A stretch of DNA of 48,725 bases from the IMG/VR virus record IMGVR_UViG_3300023087_000026, positions 1 through 48,725 of that record; one strand, 5' to 3'. Within the stretch, counting starts at the first letter, position 1. Each line of letters begins with the position of its first letter. This DNA comes from a virus. A model generated the notes under the pieces. The model saw only the letters and a program-made list of their open reading frames with translations, did not search any database and was not told the DNA's origin. A program made the translations under genes and the position numbers. Shown here piece by piece: positions 38,808 to 47,884 of this stretch.

Positions 38808-40052
38808 TTAACGTCCTGTTTTAGTAACCAGCCACATAGGATCATTATTTTTATTAGCAAATACATAAGGTAGAACAAGGGGGTCTTCTGTTGATCTAGC
38901 CGCATTGCCATAGGTGTGGGCCATCCCTGTATATATCGCTAACTTACCATTAATAACAATTACATCTCCGTAAGAAATTCCACTAGGTTTTAGGCCATCC
39001 ATTTGAAATAATTCACCCAAAGAATAGTTATCTTTACCTTCTGGCATTTTAAATTTTGTACCAAGGTCTGCATCTGCACCTAATTCACCTGCTTTGTCTG
39101 AGGAATATGCTTCCGCTGTTTGTGTAGCTATGCTTCTTAATGCACTTACAGCACTAGTTAACTCTGCATCAATAACGCCTTGACCATTCTTGGAACCACC
39201 TACATTATTAATGCGGTCTTGATAAGTCAACGCTGCATCAATACGGGCAACTTGAGCTTTACCTTGAGCACCTGCTGTTATATCCTGATATGTACCCTCA
39301 AGGGATGTAAGATTGTATGTGCTTGCAACTGTATCTTTATAAAATTTTATATCCCTGATTGCGTCAGCATTTGACATAACATCTTTAGATGTGTCAGGAT
39401 CACGTGCCGCATCTGCTTCTGTTTTAGCTACTTTACCAATCTCTTGAAGTAAAAATTCGTTTTGTTCAGCTAAAGTCATATAATCGCTATCGGGATCAGT
39501 TGACGGTTCCATAGTCATAAGTTTTTGAACAACACTAGCTCTCATCTTTTTAAGAGTATCAAATTCTTTTGGCTTAGGAGTTAGAATTGTAGTAACTACG
39601 TCCCTATCTTGCTCAAATGCTGTAGTATAATCCATGTCTTTTAATTGAGCTTGAGTAAAGTCTAACCTTCTTTCGCCTGGAGGACCAACAAACAGTTTAC
39701 TAGACTCTAATTCTGGAGTGTACTTTAATATAGTATTAGGATCGTAACCATTAGCCAATGCTGTTTGAGCATATGCAACCATTTGTTCTGCATATCCAGC
39801 ACCTCTTGACATAATAAATGATATTCTACCTTTGTCAAAGTTTAATGCCTCTAATGATCCTGCTAATTTTTTATCTGCTGCTCGTTGTGCTTTTCTATCT
39901 GCAGCAGCTTGAAGACGTTGCTTGGTCGCCTCTTCTTCAGCAAGCATTTCTAATCTAAAATCTTGTTGTCTTTGATCTTCTTTTGCTGTTTCAATATTTT
40001 CAGAAACTCTAGTTCCAAACCCACCAACAAATGCACCAAAATTAAACGCCAT
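38808..40052 (-). CDS. Putative internal virion protein
   Basis: The 414-aa protein has a Gly/Phe N-terminus (FNFGAFVGGFGTRV), a long Gln/Ala/Lys-rich helical stretch and a globular end with LYQ-like strands (GDVIVINGKLAIYTGM). It lies between other tail/internal genes and overlaps the next start. An ejection protein role is likely from position. No family recognised. Confidence 0.55.
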   Translation of the reverse strand: MAFNFGAFVGGFGTRVSENIETAKEDQRQQDFRLEMLAEEEATKQRLQAAADRKAQRAADKKLAGSLEALNFDKGRISFIMSRGAGYAEQMVAYAQTALANGYDPNTILKYTPELESSKLFVGPPGERRLDFTQAQLKDMDYTTAFEQDRDVVTTILTPKPKEFDTLKKMRASVVQKLMTMEPSTDPDSDYMTLAEQNEFLLQEIGKVAKTEADAARDPDTSKDVMSNADAIRDIKFYKDTVASTYNLTSLEGTYQDITAGAQGKAQVARIDAALTYQDRINNVGGSKNGQGVIDAELTSAVSALRSIATQTAEAYSSDKAGELGADADLGTKFKMPEGKDNYSLGELFQMDGLKPSGISYGDVIVINGKLAIYTGMAHTYGNAARSTEDPLVLPYVFANKNNDPMWLVTKTGR

Positions 40053-40551
40053 CTTTATTCCTCCGTGCCATCAATCCACCTAGAATATTTTCTTCTGGAC
40101 TTTGTTCTTCCATAGGTTCTTCTATTTCTTCTTCTGGTTCTATGTTTGATTTAGATAATGCTAAAGCAATACGAGATTCATCAATCAAGTCTGAGTCAAC
40201 TGTTTTGTTTGAACCAGTTTCATATTCTACGTCAGCTTCTTCTGCTAGGTATGCCATAGTTTCAATCAGTACTGGCATAATTAATATACCTACATCAATA
40301 CTATGCTTACCTTCCATGACCCCTGCAACCTGCATTGCATTTGCTATAGTTGTAAGCGGTATTCCTGTTTCCATTACATCTAGTAACTGAGGCAAAAGTT
40401 CTGGATTTACAAGACGAGGGACGTAATATTCTAATGCTTCTTCAACAGTAGTGTACTGAGGCGGTTGTTGCCACGGCCTACTACCTAACTCTGCAGTTAG
40501 AGATTGTCCAGGGATAGGTCTATCAAATGAGGGCGAAGGCATATCAACCAT
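40042..40551 (-). CDS. Hypothetical virion-region protein
   Basis: The 169-aa acidic protein has a central hydrophobic helix region (VMEGKHSIDVGILIMPVLIE) and an acidic Glu-rich end (EPEEEIEEPMEEQSPEEN). It overlaps both neighbours. A chaperone or internal virion role is possible from position. No family recognised. Confidence 0.55.
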   Translation of the reverse strand: MVDMPSPSFDRPIPGQSLTAELGSRPWQQPPQYTTVEEALEYYVPRLVNPELLPQLLDVMETGIPLTTIANAMQVAGVMEGKHSIDVGILIMPVLIETMAYLAEEADVEYETGSNKTVDSDLIDESRIALALSKSNIEPEEEIEEPMEEQSPEENILGGLMARRNKDGV

Positions 40552-40741
40552 TTTTTAATTCCATTCTTCCTTTACGTATCTCAGACACGTATTGTGCAAT
40601 ACGATCACGAGGTTCTAGTTTCTTAGGCTTTTGTGGTTTAGTATCCCGTGCCAAAAGACCACCGCTTTGCTGTGACATTTCTTTAGGTGTATCTTCTTTA
40701 GGCAATTGAAGATTATTCATTGTCATATAACCTATATTCAT
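40544..40741 (-). CDS. Small basic hypothetical protein
   Basis: A 65-aa Lys/Pro-rich protein (ARDTKPQKPKKLEPRDRI) with a helical end. It is packed between neighbours with overlaps at both ends. No family recognised. Confidence 0.5.
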   Translation of the reverse strand: MNIGYMTMNNLQLPKEDTPKEMSQQSGGLLARDTKPQKPKKLEPRDRIAQYVSEIRKGRMELKNG

Positions 40742-42699
40742 TATGCTCCTCCGATTCCAAATACGTTACCAAGAATGCTACCGCCAATAGTTTTTGTAAG
40801 ATCAGAAGTAAACAGTGAACCAATTAGTGAACCAAATCCTGCGGATGCCTCTGCATCTGATTTGTATTTCTGTGCATCGAACTGTGCGTCAGCTTGTAGC
40901 TGCACCATAGCTAAATCATTTATACGTTTACGTTCATTCTCAGCAGATGTCCAAGCCCACTCCATGTTATCTGAATAATTCTGCCACAAGTTATTATATG
41001 CAGATTGGGATATACCTAGAAGTGAACTAGCATTAATTTCATTGGCACGATTGACTGCTGCCGTATCTGCAGTAGCAATCTCTCTACGCCACTGTGCATT
41101 TGACTGATCAATAACTAAACGGTTCTGTGCGTTAAACTGATCACGTTGGTTGTTTATCTCGGCATTAAAACGTTCAACTACATTGACCTGACCTGCATTA
41201 AATTGTGCCTGTGCATTTGTTTGTGCAGCATTAAACTGTGATGTGTTACTTGCTAGACTTGCAAAGAACTGATCAACTTGGTTTTGTGATGTAGCATTAA
41301 ATTGTTGTGCCGCATTTGCTGCAGCTTGATCTGTAAACAAAGCCTGTGCACGTTGTTGTGCATTAAACAATTCCGTTTGTTGTTGATTGCTTAGGTTAGC
41401 CATGTCCATCTGCAAGAAAGACTGAGCATTCTGTACAGCAGCTTGTTGTCTATTGTTTAAGTTTGCCATGTCTAACTGAGACAGTGCTGCAGCTTCTGCC
41501 ATTACCATAGCCTGTTTATTAGACAGGTTGTTTAGGTTCATTGTGTTAGTAGCACGAGCATTCTCTAAAGCTATCTGTTGGTCTGCAGTAAAATTCATAT
41601 TGGCAATGTCACCAATACGAGCAGAGTTAGCTACACGGGCTTGAAATGCTTGGTCAAACTCTTGTCCCATAAATGTTGCACGTTGTTGTGCCGCAAGCAT
41701 AGCACGTTGTTGACGGTTTGACAAGTTCTGCGATTCAAACTGTGCTTGTGTTGCAGCGTCAGCCTGTGCAATTGGTAGTGCGGATTCCATAGCTGCTTGA
41801 ATAACCGCTTGTCCCGCCATAGAGGAAGCACCTAGACCACGTGAAGACATAGCAGACATTGCTGCTCTCATTGCACCTGATGCCCAAGGAGGTGTTGCTC
41901 CACCCTCAAACTGTTGCATCAAACCTTCTAGTTGACCTTGTACAGTAGCCTGACTAGTTGGTGTAGCTTCTGCTGCTTGAATTTGTTCTGTAAACTTAGC
42001 TGCTTTTTCTGCATCTGCGGCACCTGAAATAAGCTCACCATCACGTATCTCTCTAGCAGTAGGTGAGTTTACCATAGAAGCTGTACCTTGCTCTGCATTT
42101 AAGAAAGATACAGATGTCTCCCCCTCCTGCATTGCACGTACTCGTGCAGGGTCACTCACTTGTCCTGTCTGTGCTTGTGCGCCTGTTACTTCATCTGCTA
42201 CTTGAACAGGAGACATTTGAGCAGCTTGTGAAGCAGTTATACTATCTGCTTGTTGTGTACCTGCAATTGCGGTAGGTACAGCAGTCTGCCCATACACCTG
42301 ACCTGACATAGGAGATACTAACTGTCCTTGTTGAACTGTAGTGCCTACAGGAACAACAGCAGAGCCTACTGGTAATCCTGGGGATGTAGCCTGTTGGACC
42401 ATCGCCTGTTGCAAGTTAGAACCAGCATCAATGTTTTGTTGAGGAATTGTTTGCTGCATAAGAGCACGAGGGTTTGCTTGTGGTTCTGCTTCATCATTGG
42501 GCATACCCCCTGGGGCTAGTTTAACTGCACCACCTTTTGCCATTTGCATAGCTTTGTTTTGATACATGTCCATCATTTGTTTTTTGTCTGGGTTTTGCAT
42601 AAGATACTGATCAAACCCTGACATGTCAGTGCCCTGATACCCTAAAGAGTTTGCAATACGTTGCATTGCTTCAGGTTTAAATCCTCCGAACTGCATCAT
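40741..42699 (-). CDS. Large Gln/Ala/Asn-rich internal virion or tail protein with helical repeats
   Basis: The 652-aa protein has a Gln/Pro-rich disordered N-terminal third, then GLGASSMAGQAVIQAAMESA, then about ten helical repeats of the form DMANLNNRQQAAVQNAQ, and a Gly-rich hydrophobic end (GSLIGSLFTSD, GGSILGNVFGIGG). Such repeats should form a long coiled coil. Proteins of this sort in marine podoviruses are thought to be injected or to form the tail needle. Function inferred from position. Confidence 0.6.
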   Translation of the reverse strand: MMQFGGFKPEAMQRIANSLGYQGTDMSGFDQYLMQNPDKKQMMDMYQNKAMQMAKGGAVKLAPGGMPNDEAEPQANPRALMQQTIPQQNIDAGSNLQQAMVQQATSPGLPVGSAVVPVGTTVQQGQLVSPMSGQVYGQTAVPTAIAGTQQADSITASQAAQMSPVQVADEVTGAQAQTGQVSDPARVRAMQEGETSVSFLNAEQGTASMVNSPTAREIRDGELISGAADAEKAAKFTEQIQAAEATPTSQATVQGQLEGLMQQFEGGATPPWASGAMRAAMSAMSSRGLGASSMAGQAVIQAAMESALPIAQADAATQAQFESQNLSNRQQRAMLAAQQRATFMGQEFDQAFQARVANSARIGDIANMNFTADQQIALENARATNTMNLNNLSNKQAMVMAEAAALSQLDMANLNNRQQAAVQNAQSFLQMDMANLSNQQQTELFNAQQRAQALFTDQAAANAAQQFNATSQNQVDQFFASLASNTSQFNAAQTNAQAQFNAGQVNVVERFNAEINNQRDQFNAQNRLVIDQSNAQWRREIATADTAAVNRANEINASSLLGISQSAYNNLWQNYSDNMEWAWTSAENERKRINDLAMVQLQADAQFDAQKYKSDAEASAGFGSLIGSLFTSDLTKTIGGSILGNVFGIGGA

Positions 42700-42715
42700 T
42701 ATATTTCCTTATAAA

Positions 42716-42970
42716 CTATTTGCTTCCAATTTGCATCCATACAGATGCCGCTATAAAAGTAAGCAATCCTACTGTGGTTATTTTTACTATAGTAGACCAT
42801 ATACTTTTCTTTGTATCACGATATGCTTCTAACAAGGTACGCATTTCTGATATATCTCTTCGGGCATCTTCATCCTGTAAGCCCATAGACTTTAATGCTT
42901 CACAAGCACCACGTCTTGCTGCACGATCAAGCATAGCCTCTAGTTCTTCTGGTGTCAAGTTTATACTCAT
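42716..42970 (-). CDS. DUF6127-like protein with one membrane segment
   Basis: The 84-aa protein has a helical N-terminal domain (EELEAMLDRAARRGACEALK, then GLQDEDARRDISEMR) and a C-terminal membrane segment (TIVKITTVGLLTFIAASVWM). This matches the DUF6127 family as I recall it, found mainly in alphaproteobacteria and their phages. Size and topology would also allow a holin-like role. Located among tail genes. Confidence 0.65.
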   Translation of the reverse strand: MSINLTPEELEAMLDRAARRGACEALKSMGLQDEDARRDISEMRTLLEAYRDTKKSIWSTIVKITTVGLLTFIAASVWMQIGSK

Positions 42971-43689
42971 GATGGCACCGTATATGTTCCAGAGGATGTG
43001 AACTCTGTGTCAGTTCCGTTTACAGTAAGTTTAGCATAACCTCCTGCACCATTACCACCACCAGAAATAGCATTACCACCTGTGCCAATAGTTACAGTTA
43101 TTACTGATCCTGGGGCTAGTAGTAGTGTACCCGTCTGTCTTGTAGCAGCTTTACCACCACCACCACCGTTGTTGGCACTAAATGGTGCGGCACCGCCCCC
43201 GCCTCCACCAGCACCATAAGATGTGGCAGGAGCACTATAACCTGCAGTTTGGTTGCCGCTGTCAGAGTTTAAGCCACCAGCACCGCCTGATCCGTAATAA
43301 GATGCTTCACCTGCTTCACCTACTCTAAAGGAGCCACTAAACGGAGCAGGTTGTGTACCACCAGCACCGCCTGTAGATGTTACTGTTGTAAAGGATGTAC
43401 CACTAGATGAAGCCAAAGAGCTATCTGTACCAGCACTACCATTGCCTTGCCCTGTATAGCCACCAGCACCTTCACCACCACCACCGATTATTTCATAGGT
43501 AATACTATTAGCTAGTACAGAACCGTGAAAGTCTGCTAAATCTATAGTGCCTGATGTGGGTACATTACTATTATTATCAGACATAAAAGACCCACCACGA
43601 TAGTACTCAGAAATACTAATAGGATTAGTACCGCCAAACTCTGTTTGAATATCGTTTAAAGATATAGTACCTGAAGACGGTAGAGCCAT
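42967..43689 (-). CDS. Glycine-rich putative receptor-binding tip
   Basis: The 240-aa protein starts with SGTISLNDIQTEFGGTNPIS, usual for phage tail-tip proteins, and has a Gly-rich body with runs such as GGGGEGAGG, GAGGGGGG and NNGGGGG. Gly-rich sandwiches of this kind form the tip of T4-like and other adhesins, which contact the cell. Its start overlaps the fibre gene stop. Confidence 0.7.
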   Translation of the reverse strand: MALPSSGTISLNDIQTEFGGTNPISISEYYRGGSFMSDNNSNVPTSGTIDLADFHGSVLANSITYEIIGGGGEGAGGYTGQGNGSAGTDSSLASSSGTSFTTVTSTGGAGGTQPAPFSGSFRVGEAGEASYYGSGGAGGLNSDSGNQTAGYSAPATSYGAGGGGGGAAPFSANNGGGGGKAATRQTGTLLLAPGSVITVTIGTGGNAISGGGNGAGGYAKLTVNGTDTEFTSSGTYTVPS

Positions 43690-45293
43690 TATACTGTTCC
43701 GTAAGCTGTGACGTTACCTGTTACTGTTAGGTTGCCAGAAGAGTCTAGCTTCATCTTATTAGTACCGCCATAAGATATAACAAGTTCGTTAGACGCATTA
43801 ACTTCTACTTTCCAATCAGACGCACCTTCAGTAAATGTAATGTTGTCTGGTACAGAAACGTTACCTGTATATGCTGCATCTGTACCATTCGTTCCACTAT
43901 CTAATATGACGGTGCCGTTGTTAGCTTTTACATCACCAAGCACGTCGCCTGTAACATTACCTGTAACAACACCTGTTACTGTTACGTTAGTAGCATTAAC
44001 TGCACCTGTGTGTGTACCTGTAGTATCACCTGTTAGATTGCCTGTTACGTTACCTGTCAGGTTTCCTGTCACATTACCTGTAACATCACCAGTTATGTCT
44101 CCTGTAATATCGCCTGAAATATTACCTGTTACGTTGCCAGTAAGATTACCTTCAAATGTAGCAGCTACAAATGTCTCGCTTCCTATTGTCCATTTATCTG
44201 CAGTCTCATCCCAAACTAAAGTTTTATTTGCTTGAGTACCACGTTCAATCTCAATACCGCCATTTTCTGTAGGAGAAGAACCAGTATAGTTTGAGTTAAG
44301 TACGATCTGGTTGTCTGCTAGGTTGATTGTCTCTGTATTAACTGTAGTGGTTGTGCCCGATACAGTAAGATCGCCTGAAACTGTGAGATCATTAAATGTA
44401 ACATCTGATGTAGTTGATAGTGATTGATTAGTGTCAGACAAATCTGTTGCAGCAATAGTAATGTCTGCAGTACCATCAAAACTTTTACCTGCAATAGTAC
44501 GGGATGTTGCTAGAGCAGTTGCCGTATCTGCGTTACCTGTAATATTTCCTGTGAAGTTACCAGTAACATCTCCAGTAACGTTGCCTGTAACGTTACCCGT
44601 AAGGTTTGCGGTCACAGTATTAAATGTAACATTGTCTGTAGTACCTACGGATTGTCCAATAGCTATCGTAGCAGTAGAACCTTCAGCAGGAGTATGTGTA
44701 ATGGTAACACCTGTTCCACCAGAAACATTAGTCATGTAATTACCTGTAGTATGAGTACCTAAGTCTACAGAATTACTAGCCATTGCAGTATTTAATGTGA
44801 CATTTCCTGAACCGTCAAACGTTACACCTGTTGCTGTTACATCACCTGTAATAGTAAAGGTTCTTGCTGTTGCTAGTGTAGTAGCAGTGTCTGCGTTACC
44901 TGTAAGATCACCAGTAACATCGCCAGTAAGGTTACCTGTTACACCACCATTAGCAGTAATACCCCCCGTAAATATTGAAGTCTCGTCCACAAGTAATAAG
45001 TCTGTTTGGACTGTTCCATCAAAAAATGCATCCTTATACTGTGCACCTGCTGTACCTAAACTAAGGGTGTTAGTTGTCTTTGGATTAACATTTGTTCCTG
45101 ATACAATTAAATCTTGGCTTGGTCCTACTTTTGTAATAGCTGCACCACCACCTGCTGTACCATCGTGAGTGTGTCCTGATGAAGCATTAAATGCAGCTTC
45201 AATAGCATTGTACTCTGCATCGAAATCATCTGCATCAATAACGTTACCATTAGCAATGTTGTTTGCTGTATCCTGACGTGTATAACCTGCCAT
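43689..45293 (-). CDS. Tail fibre with GNVTGD repeats
   Basis: The 534-aa protein has an N-terminal part common to phage fibres (DADDFDAEYNAIEAAFNA, SGHTHDGTAGGG) and a body with many five- to ten-residue repeats GNVTGDVTGN / GNLTGNVTGN at about residues 125-150, 235-255 and 385-440. These should form a trimeric beta shaft. The C-terminal end has SDWKVEVNASNELVISY, as in other marine fibre proteins. DNA repeats matching TTACCTGT-type units result, and copy number can drift by slippage. Confidence 0.75.
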   Translation of the reverse strand: MAGYTRQDTANNIANGNVIDADDFDAEYNAIEAAFNASSGHTHDGTAGGGAAITKVGPSQDLIVSGTNVNPKTTNTLSLGTAGAQYKDAFFDGTVQTDLLLVDETSIFTGGITANGGVTGNLTGDVTGDLTGNADTATTLATARTFTITGDVTATGVTFDGSGNVTLNTAMASNSVDLGTHTTGNYMTNVSGGTGVTITHTPAEGSTATIAIGQSVGTTDNVTFNTVTANLTGNVTGNVTGDVTGNFTGNITGNADTATALATSRTIAGKSFDGTADITIAATDLSDTNQSLSTTSDVTFNDLTVSGDLTVSGTTTTVNTETINLADNQIVLNSNYTGSSPTENGGIEIERGTQANKTLVWDETADKWTIGSETFVAATFEGNLTGNVTGNISGDITGDITGDVTGNVTGNLTGNVTGNLTGDTTGTHTGAVNATNVTVTGVVTGNVTGDVLGDVKANNGTVILDSGTNGTDAAYTGNVSVPDNITFTEGASDWKVEVNASNELVISYGGTNKMKLDSSGNLTVTGNVTAYGTV

Positions 45294-45294
45294 A

Positions 45295-46866
45295 TTACTG
45301 CCTATCGTTTTGTCTAAATTCTAATAACGCTGTGTCAAGCGTAAAAGTTGGGTTTGTCGAATTGTCTTCAATTCGTAATGCTACTGTTTTACCTGATCCT
45401 ATTACATTAGAATCATACACTGTGTCTAATTCACCACCATACGTAGCTGTACCAAATACTGCATTAGAAGAGCCGAATTGAAATACTGCGTTTCCTGTGC
45501 TAGTAATATTAAATGTAGATGGTTGTACTTTTTTTGTGTTAGTAGCAGATGCAAAATCATATTTTAAGTTTACATCTATATTCATGTCTCCTGTAGGTTC
45601 AGCATACAGGGTCATTTTGTAAAACGTTTTTCGTATTTGTGGGTCTGTTATTGGCATAAAAGGAGACTCATAAACTGCTTCAATTTCTGAAGTATCAAAT
45701 GAATTGCCTGTATTTAATACATAAATATATCCATCGGAGTTAGCAAAAGCAATTGTTTCTTGATCTCCAGAGTATCTACTGTCTGCTACATGAGCTTTAA
45801 TGCCCTTTGTTGTAGCCCAAGATATACCAGATGCACCCTGTGATATAAACTTAGTAGCTATTAAACCTTTAGCAACATCACTTTGTTCTGATTCTACATA
45901 AGCAAAAATACGATACTGTGCTTTTTCACGAAACAAAACAGAACTAAATGTTGAGGAAGTATTTAAAAAAGTATTTGCATCTTTAGAAATAATATCAGAA
46001 GCAATGTCCAAACCAAAGTCACCGATACGATCAGTAGCACTTAATAGTCGGATACCATCAGGGGCGAGATACATAATATCACCCCCGACTTCTTGAATAG
46101 TATCCCCGTTAATACAACCAATACGATCTGTAATAGGAGACACTTGAAAGTCTGCTGAAGTATTGCCTGTCAAACGTTTAATACTACTGTTAGTAAATAT
46201 AATAAGTTGATCACGAAATACTACTAAGCCTGTAATATTACTGCCTACGTTTATACTACCTGCCCCGTTTGCTGAAGTAAAATCCTTTACGTTAAAGGGT
46301 GCTGTAAAATATAAAATATTTTCTTTACTATAAAAAGCAGTATTCTTAAATATAGCTACCCTTTCTGCTCCAGAAGGATCATTGGTGCCAATATCAAAAG
46401 GGTCACCGCTACTATCATTTTTAAAAAAGTCTAAAGAATTACCAGAGGTGCTGTAGATTGCAGGAAAGTTTACGCCATCTACAAATATAACTTTGTCTAC
46501 ACCCGCTTCTGTAAACTCAGCATGATTTACTTTTAATCCATTTGTACTAGCACTTGCCCCCATACTAGTCCATGTAGTACCTGTACCATAATAATATTCT
46601 GTATAATTTGAAGCATTTTTACGAGCTACAACAATGCGACCAGAAGATATTACTTTAAGTGCTAATATAGGTCCACTACCCGAAACTGCAGTAGTACTAA
46701 ACTTTTCATATCCTTTAACTTTAGAATACCCACCTTCTTTATTAGGCTCAAAGTTTTGTAATATAGTTGCGGAACCTACGGCATTAGAACCGTGCTGTAA
46801 CGGTGACATATTAGAGATTAGACCACCTCTAAACTCAATAGGAAATGTCTGCCATTGGGTAGCCAT
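45295..46866 (-). CDS. Tail tube / stabilisation protein (T7 gp12- or P22 gp10-like)
   Basis: The 523-aa protein begins FRGGLISNMSPLQHGSNAVG followed by LQNFEPNKEGGYSKVKGYEK, the usual start of proteins that seal the connector and form the tail hub. The rest is beta-rich, consistent with a propeller. It directly follows the connector gene. Assignment is from start motif, length and order. Confidence 0.75.
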   Translation of the reverse strand: MATQWQTFPIEFRGGLISNMSPLQHGSNAVGSATILQNFEPNKEGGYSKVKGYEKFSTTAVSGSGPILALKVISSGRIVVARKNASNYTEYYYGTGTTWTSMGASASTNGLKVNHAEFTEAGVDKVIFVDGVNFPAIYSTSGNSLDFFKNDSSGDPFDIGTNDPSGAERVAIFKNTAFYSKENILYFTAPFNVKDFTSANGAGSINVGSNITGLVVFRDQLIIFTNSSIKRLTGNTSADFQVSPITDRIGCINGDTIQEVGGDIMYLAPDGIRLLSATDRIGDFGLDIASDIISKDANTFLNTSSTFSSVLFREKAQYRIFAYVESEQSDVAKGLIATKFISQGASGISWATTKGIKAHVADSRYSGDQETIAFANSDGYIYVLNTGNSFDTSEIEAVYESPFMPITDPQIRKTFYKMTLYAEPTGDMNIDVNLKYDFASATNTKKVQPSTFNITSTGNAVFQFGSSNAVFGTATYGGELDTVYDSNVIGSGKTVALRIEDNSTNPTFTLDTALLEFRQNDRQ

Positions 46867-47555
46867 TAGAATCCAACTCTTGTATCACTCACATAATCTG
46901 CACGATTAATATGTAAACTACGCAAGTATTTAATGCCTTGCTCAAATTTTTGCATAGCAAGTTGTGCCGCTTGCATGTCACCACGGAATTGATAAACATA
47001 ATACATAGCACCATCTACAATAACATACTTATATTGTTCAGGTAAATTAGGTACATCTGTACTATTTTCTAAATCAAATCCTGTTCTATAGTATTCATAT
47101 ACAAGTTCATATGCTTTATCTGGACTTGGATACAACATAAATTCTCTACTAGGAGTACGTGCTACATGTGTAGGTACTGCTCGTATACTCGTATTACTAT
47201 TGTACTCTTGGTCTGCATACTTAGTCAAGTACTCTTCGTAAGAAATAACTTTAAGTTTTCTAGTTGTTACATTTAAGGCACTGTCACGTTTAATACGAAA
47301 CGTGTTCATGTCTATAATTTTAGAGTCATATGGAAAACCGTACCGTACTGTACCCGCAACTAGTACTTCAGTTTCTTCTACGTGATTCCAAGGCCAACCA
47401 TATTCTTCTTGTTGTATATGGCGAATGGCTGCATTAACTGCATCTTTAGCAAAACTATAATAACCAGTAGTAGATGCAAAGTTTGCCGTAGTTAATTCCA
47501 CTTCGTTTAATCTACGGTTTACATCGTTGACTAATCCTAGATAATCATATGCCAT
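46866..47555 (-). CDS. Head-tail connector / tail tubular protein A-like
   Basis: The 229-aa protein has VNDVNRRLNEVELTTANF, AVNAAIRHIQQEEYGWPW, FMLYPSPDK and a C-terminal helix MQKFEQGIKYLRSLHI. These are typical of adaptors like T7 gp11 or P22 gp4 that bind under the portal. Its stop overlaps the next start. Confidence 0.8.
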   Translation of the reverse strand: MAYDYLGLVNDVNRRLNEVELTTANFASTTGYYSFAKDAVNAAIRHIQQEEYGWPWNHVEETEVLVAGTVRYGFPYDSKIIDMNTFRIKRDSALNVTTRKLKVISYEEYLTKYADQEYNSNTSIRAVPTHVARTPSREFMLYPSPDKAYELVYEYYRTGFDLENSTDVPNLPEQYKYVIVDGAMYYVYQFRGDMQAAQLAMQKFEQGIKYLRSLHINRADYVSDTRVGF

Positions 47556-47557
47556 AC

Positions 47558-47875
47558 TTATTTCTCCTTAACACGTAGAAAAATAGAACGTTCATACTGT
47601 AAATTTTCCCCTGTGTTTATTCGGCACACAACGTTGTAACGTATGTTGTTAGTTCCTAGTGAAAATCTTGCAGTGGCTACACGACCCGATACTGTTCCTT
47701 GAACAAACTGCAAACCGTTAACTACGGAAGAATCAGACACTTGTTGTTTAACTCCATCAGCATCGTGTATAAACCACGTAACAGACGATATAGTATCATC
47801 ACCTAAAAAACGTGACCAATCTACGCTGTAGTCCAGCATTTCATCAGGGTCTTTATCGGGCCATTTGTAAGACAT
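47558..47875 (-). CDS. Small virion protein, possible fibre-tail adaptor
   Basis: The 105-aa protein opens YKWPDKDPDEMLDYSVDW, followed by DDTISSVTWFIHDADG, and is beta-rich after that. The start is seen in many phage tail accessory proteins described as fibre-tail adaptors. Lies between connector and repeat protein. Confidence 0.65.
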   Translation of the reverse strand: MSYKWPDKDPDEMLDYSVDWSRFLGDDTISSVTWFIHDADGVKQQVSDSSVVNGLQFVQGTVSGRVATARFSLGTNNIRYNVVCRINTGENLQYERSIFLRVKEK

Positions 47876-47884
47876 AGTGTGTCC

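Noticed and set aside
43840-45168. Long plus-strand frames opposite the fibre gene
   Set aside because: They are antisense shadows of the repeat-rich fibre gene and lack ribosome binding sites.
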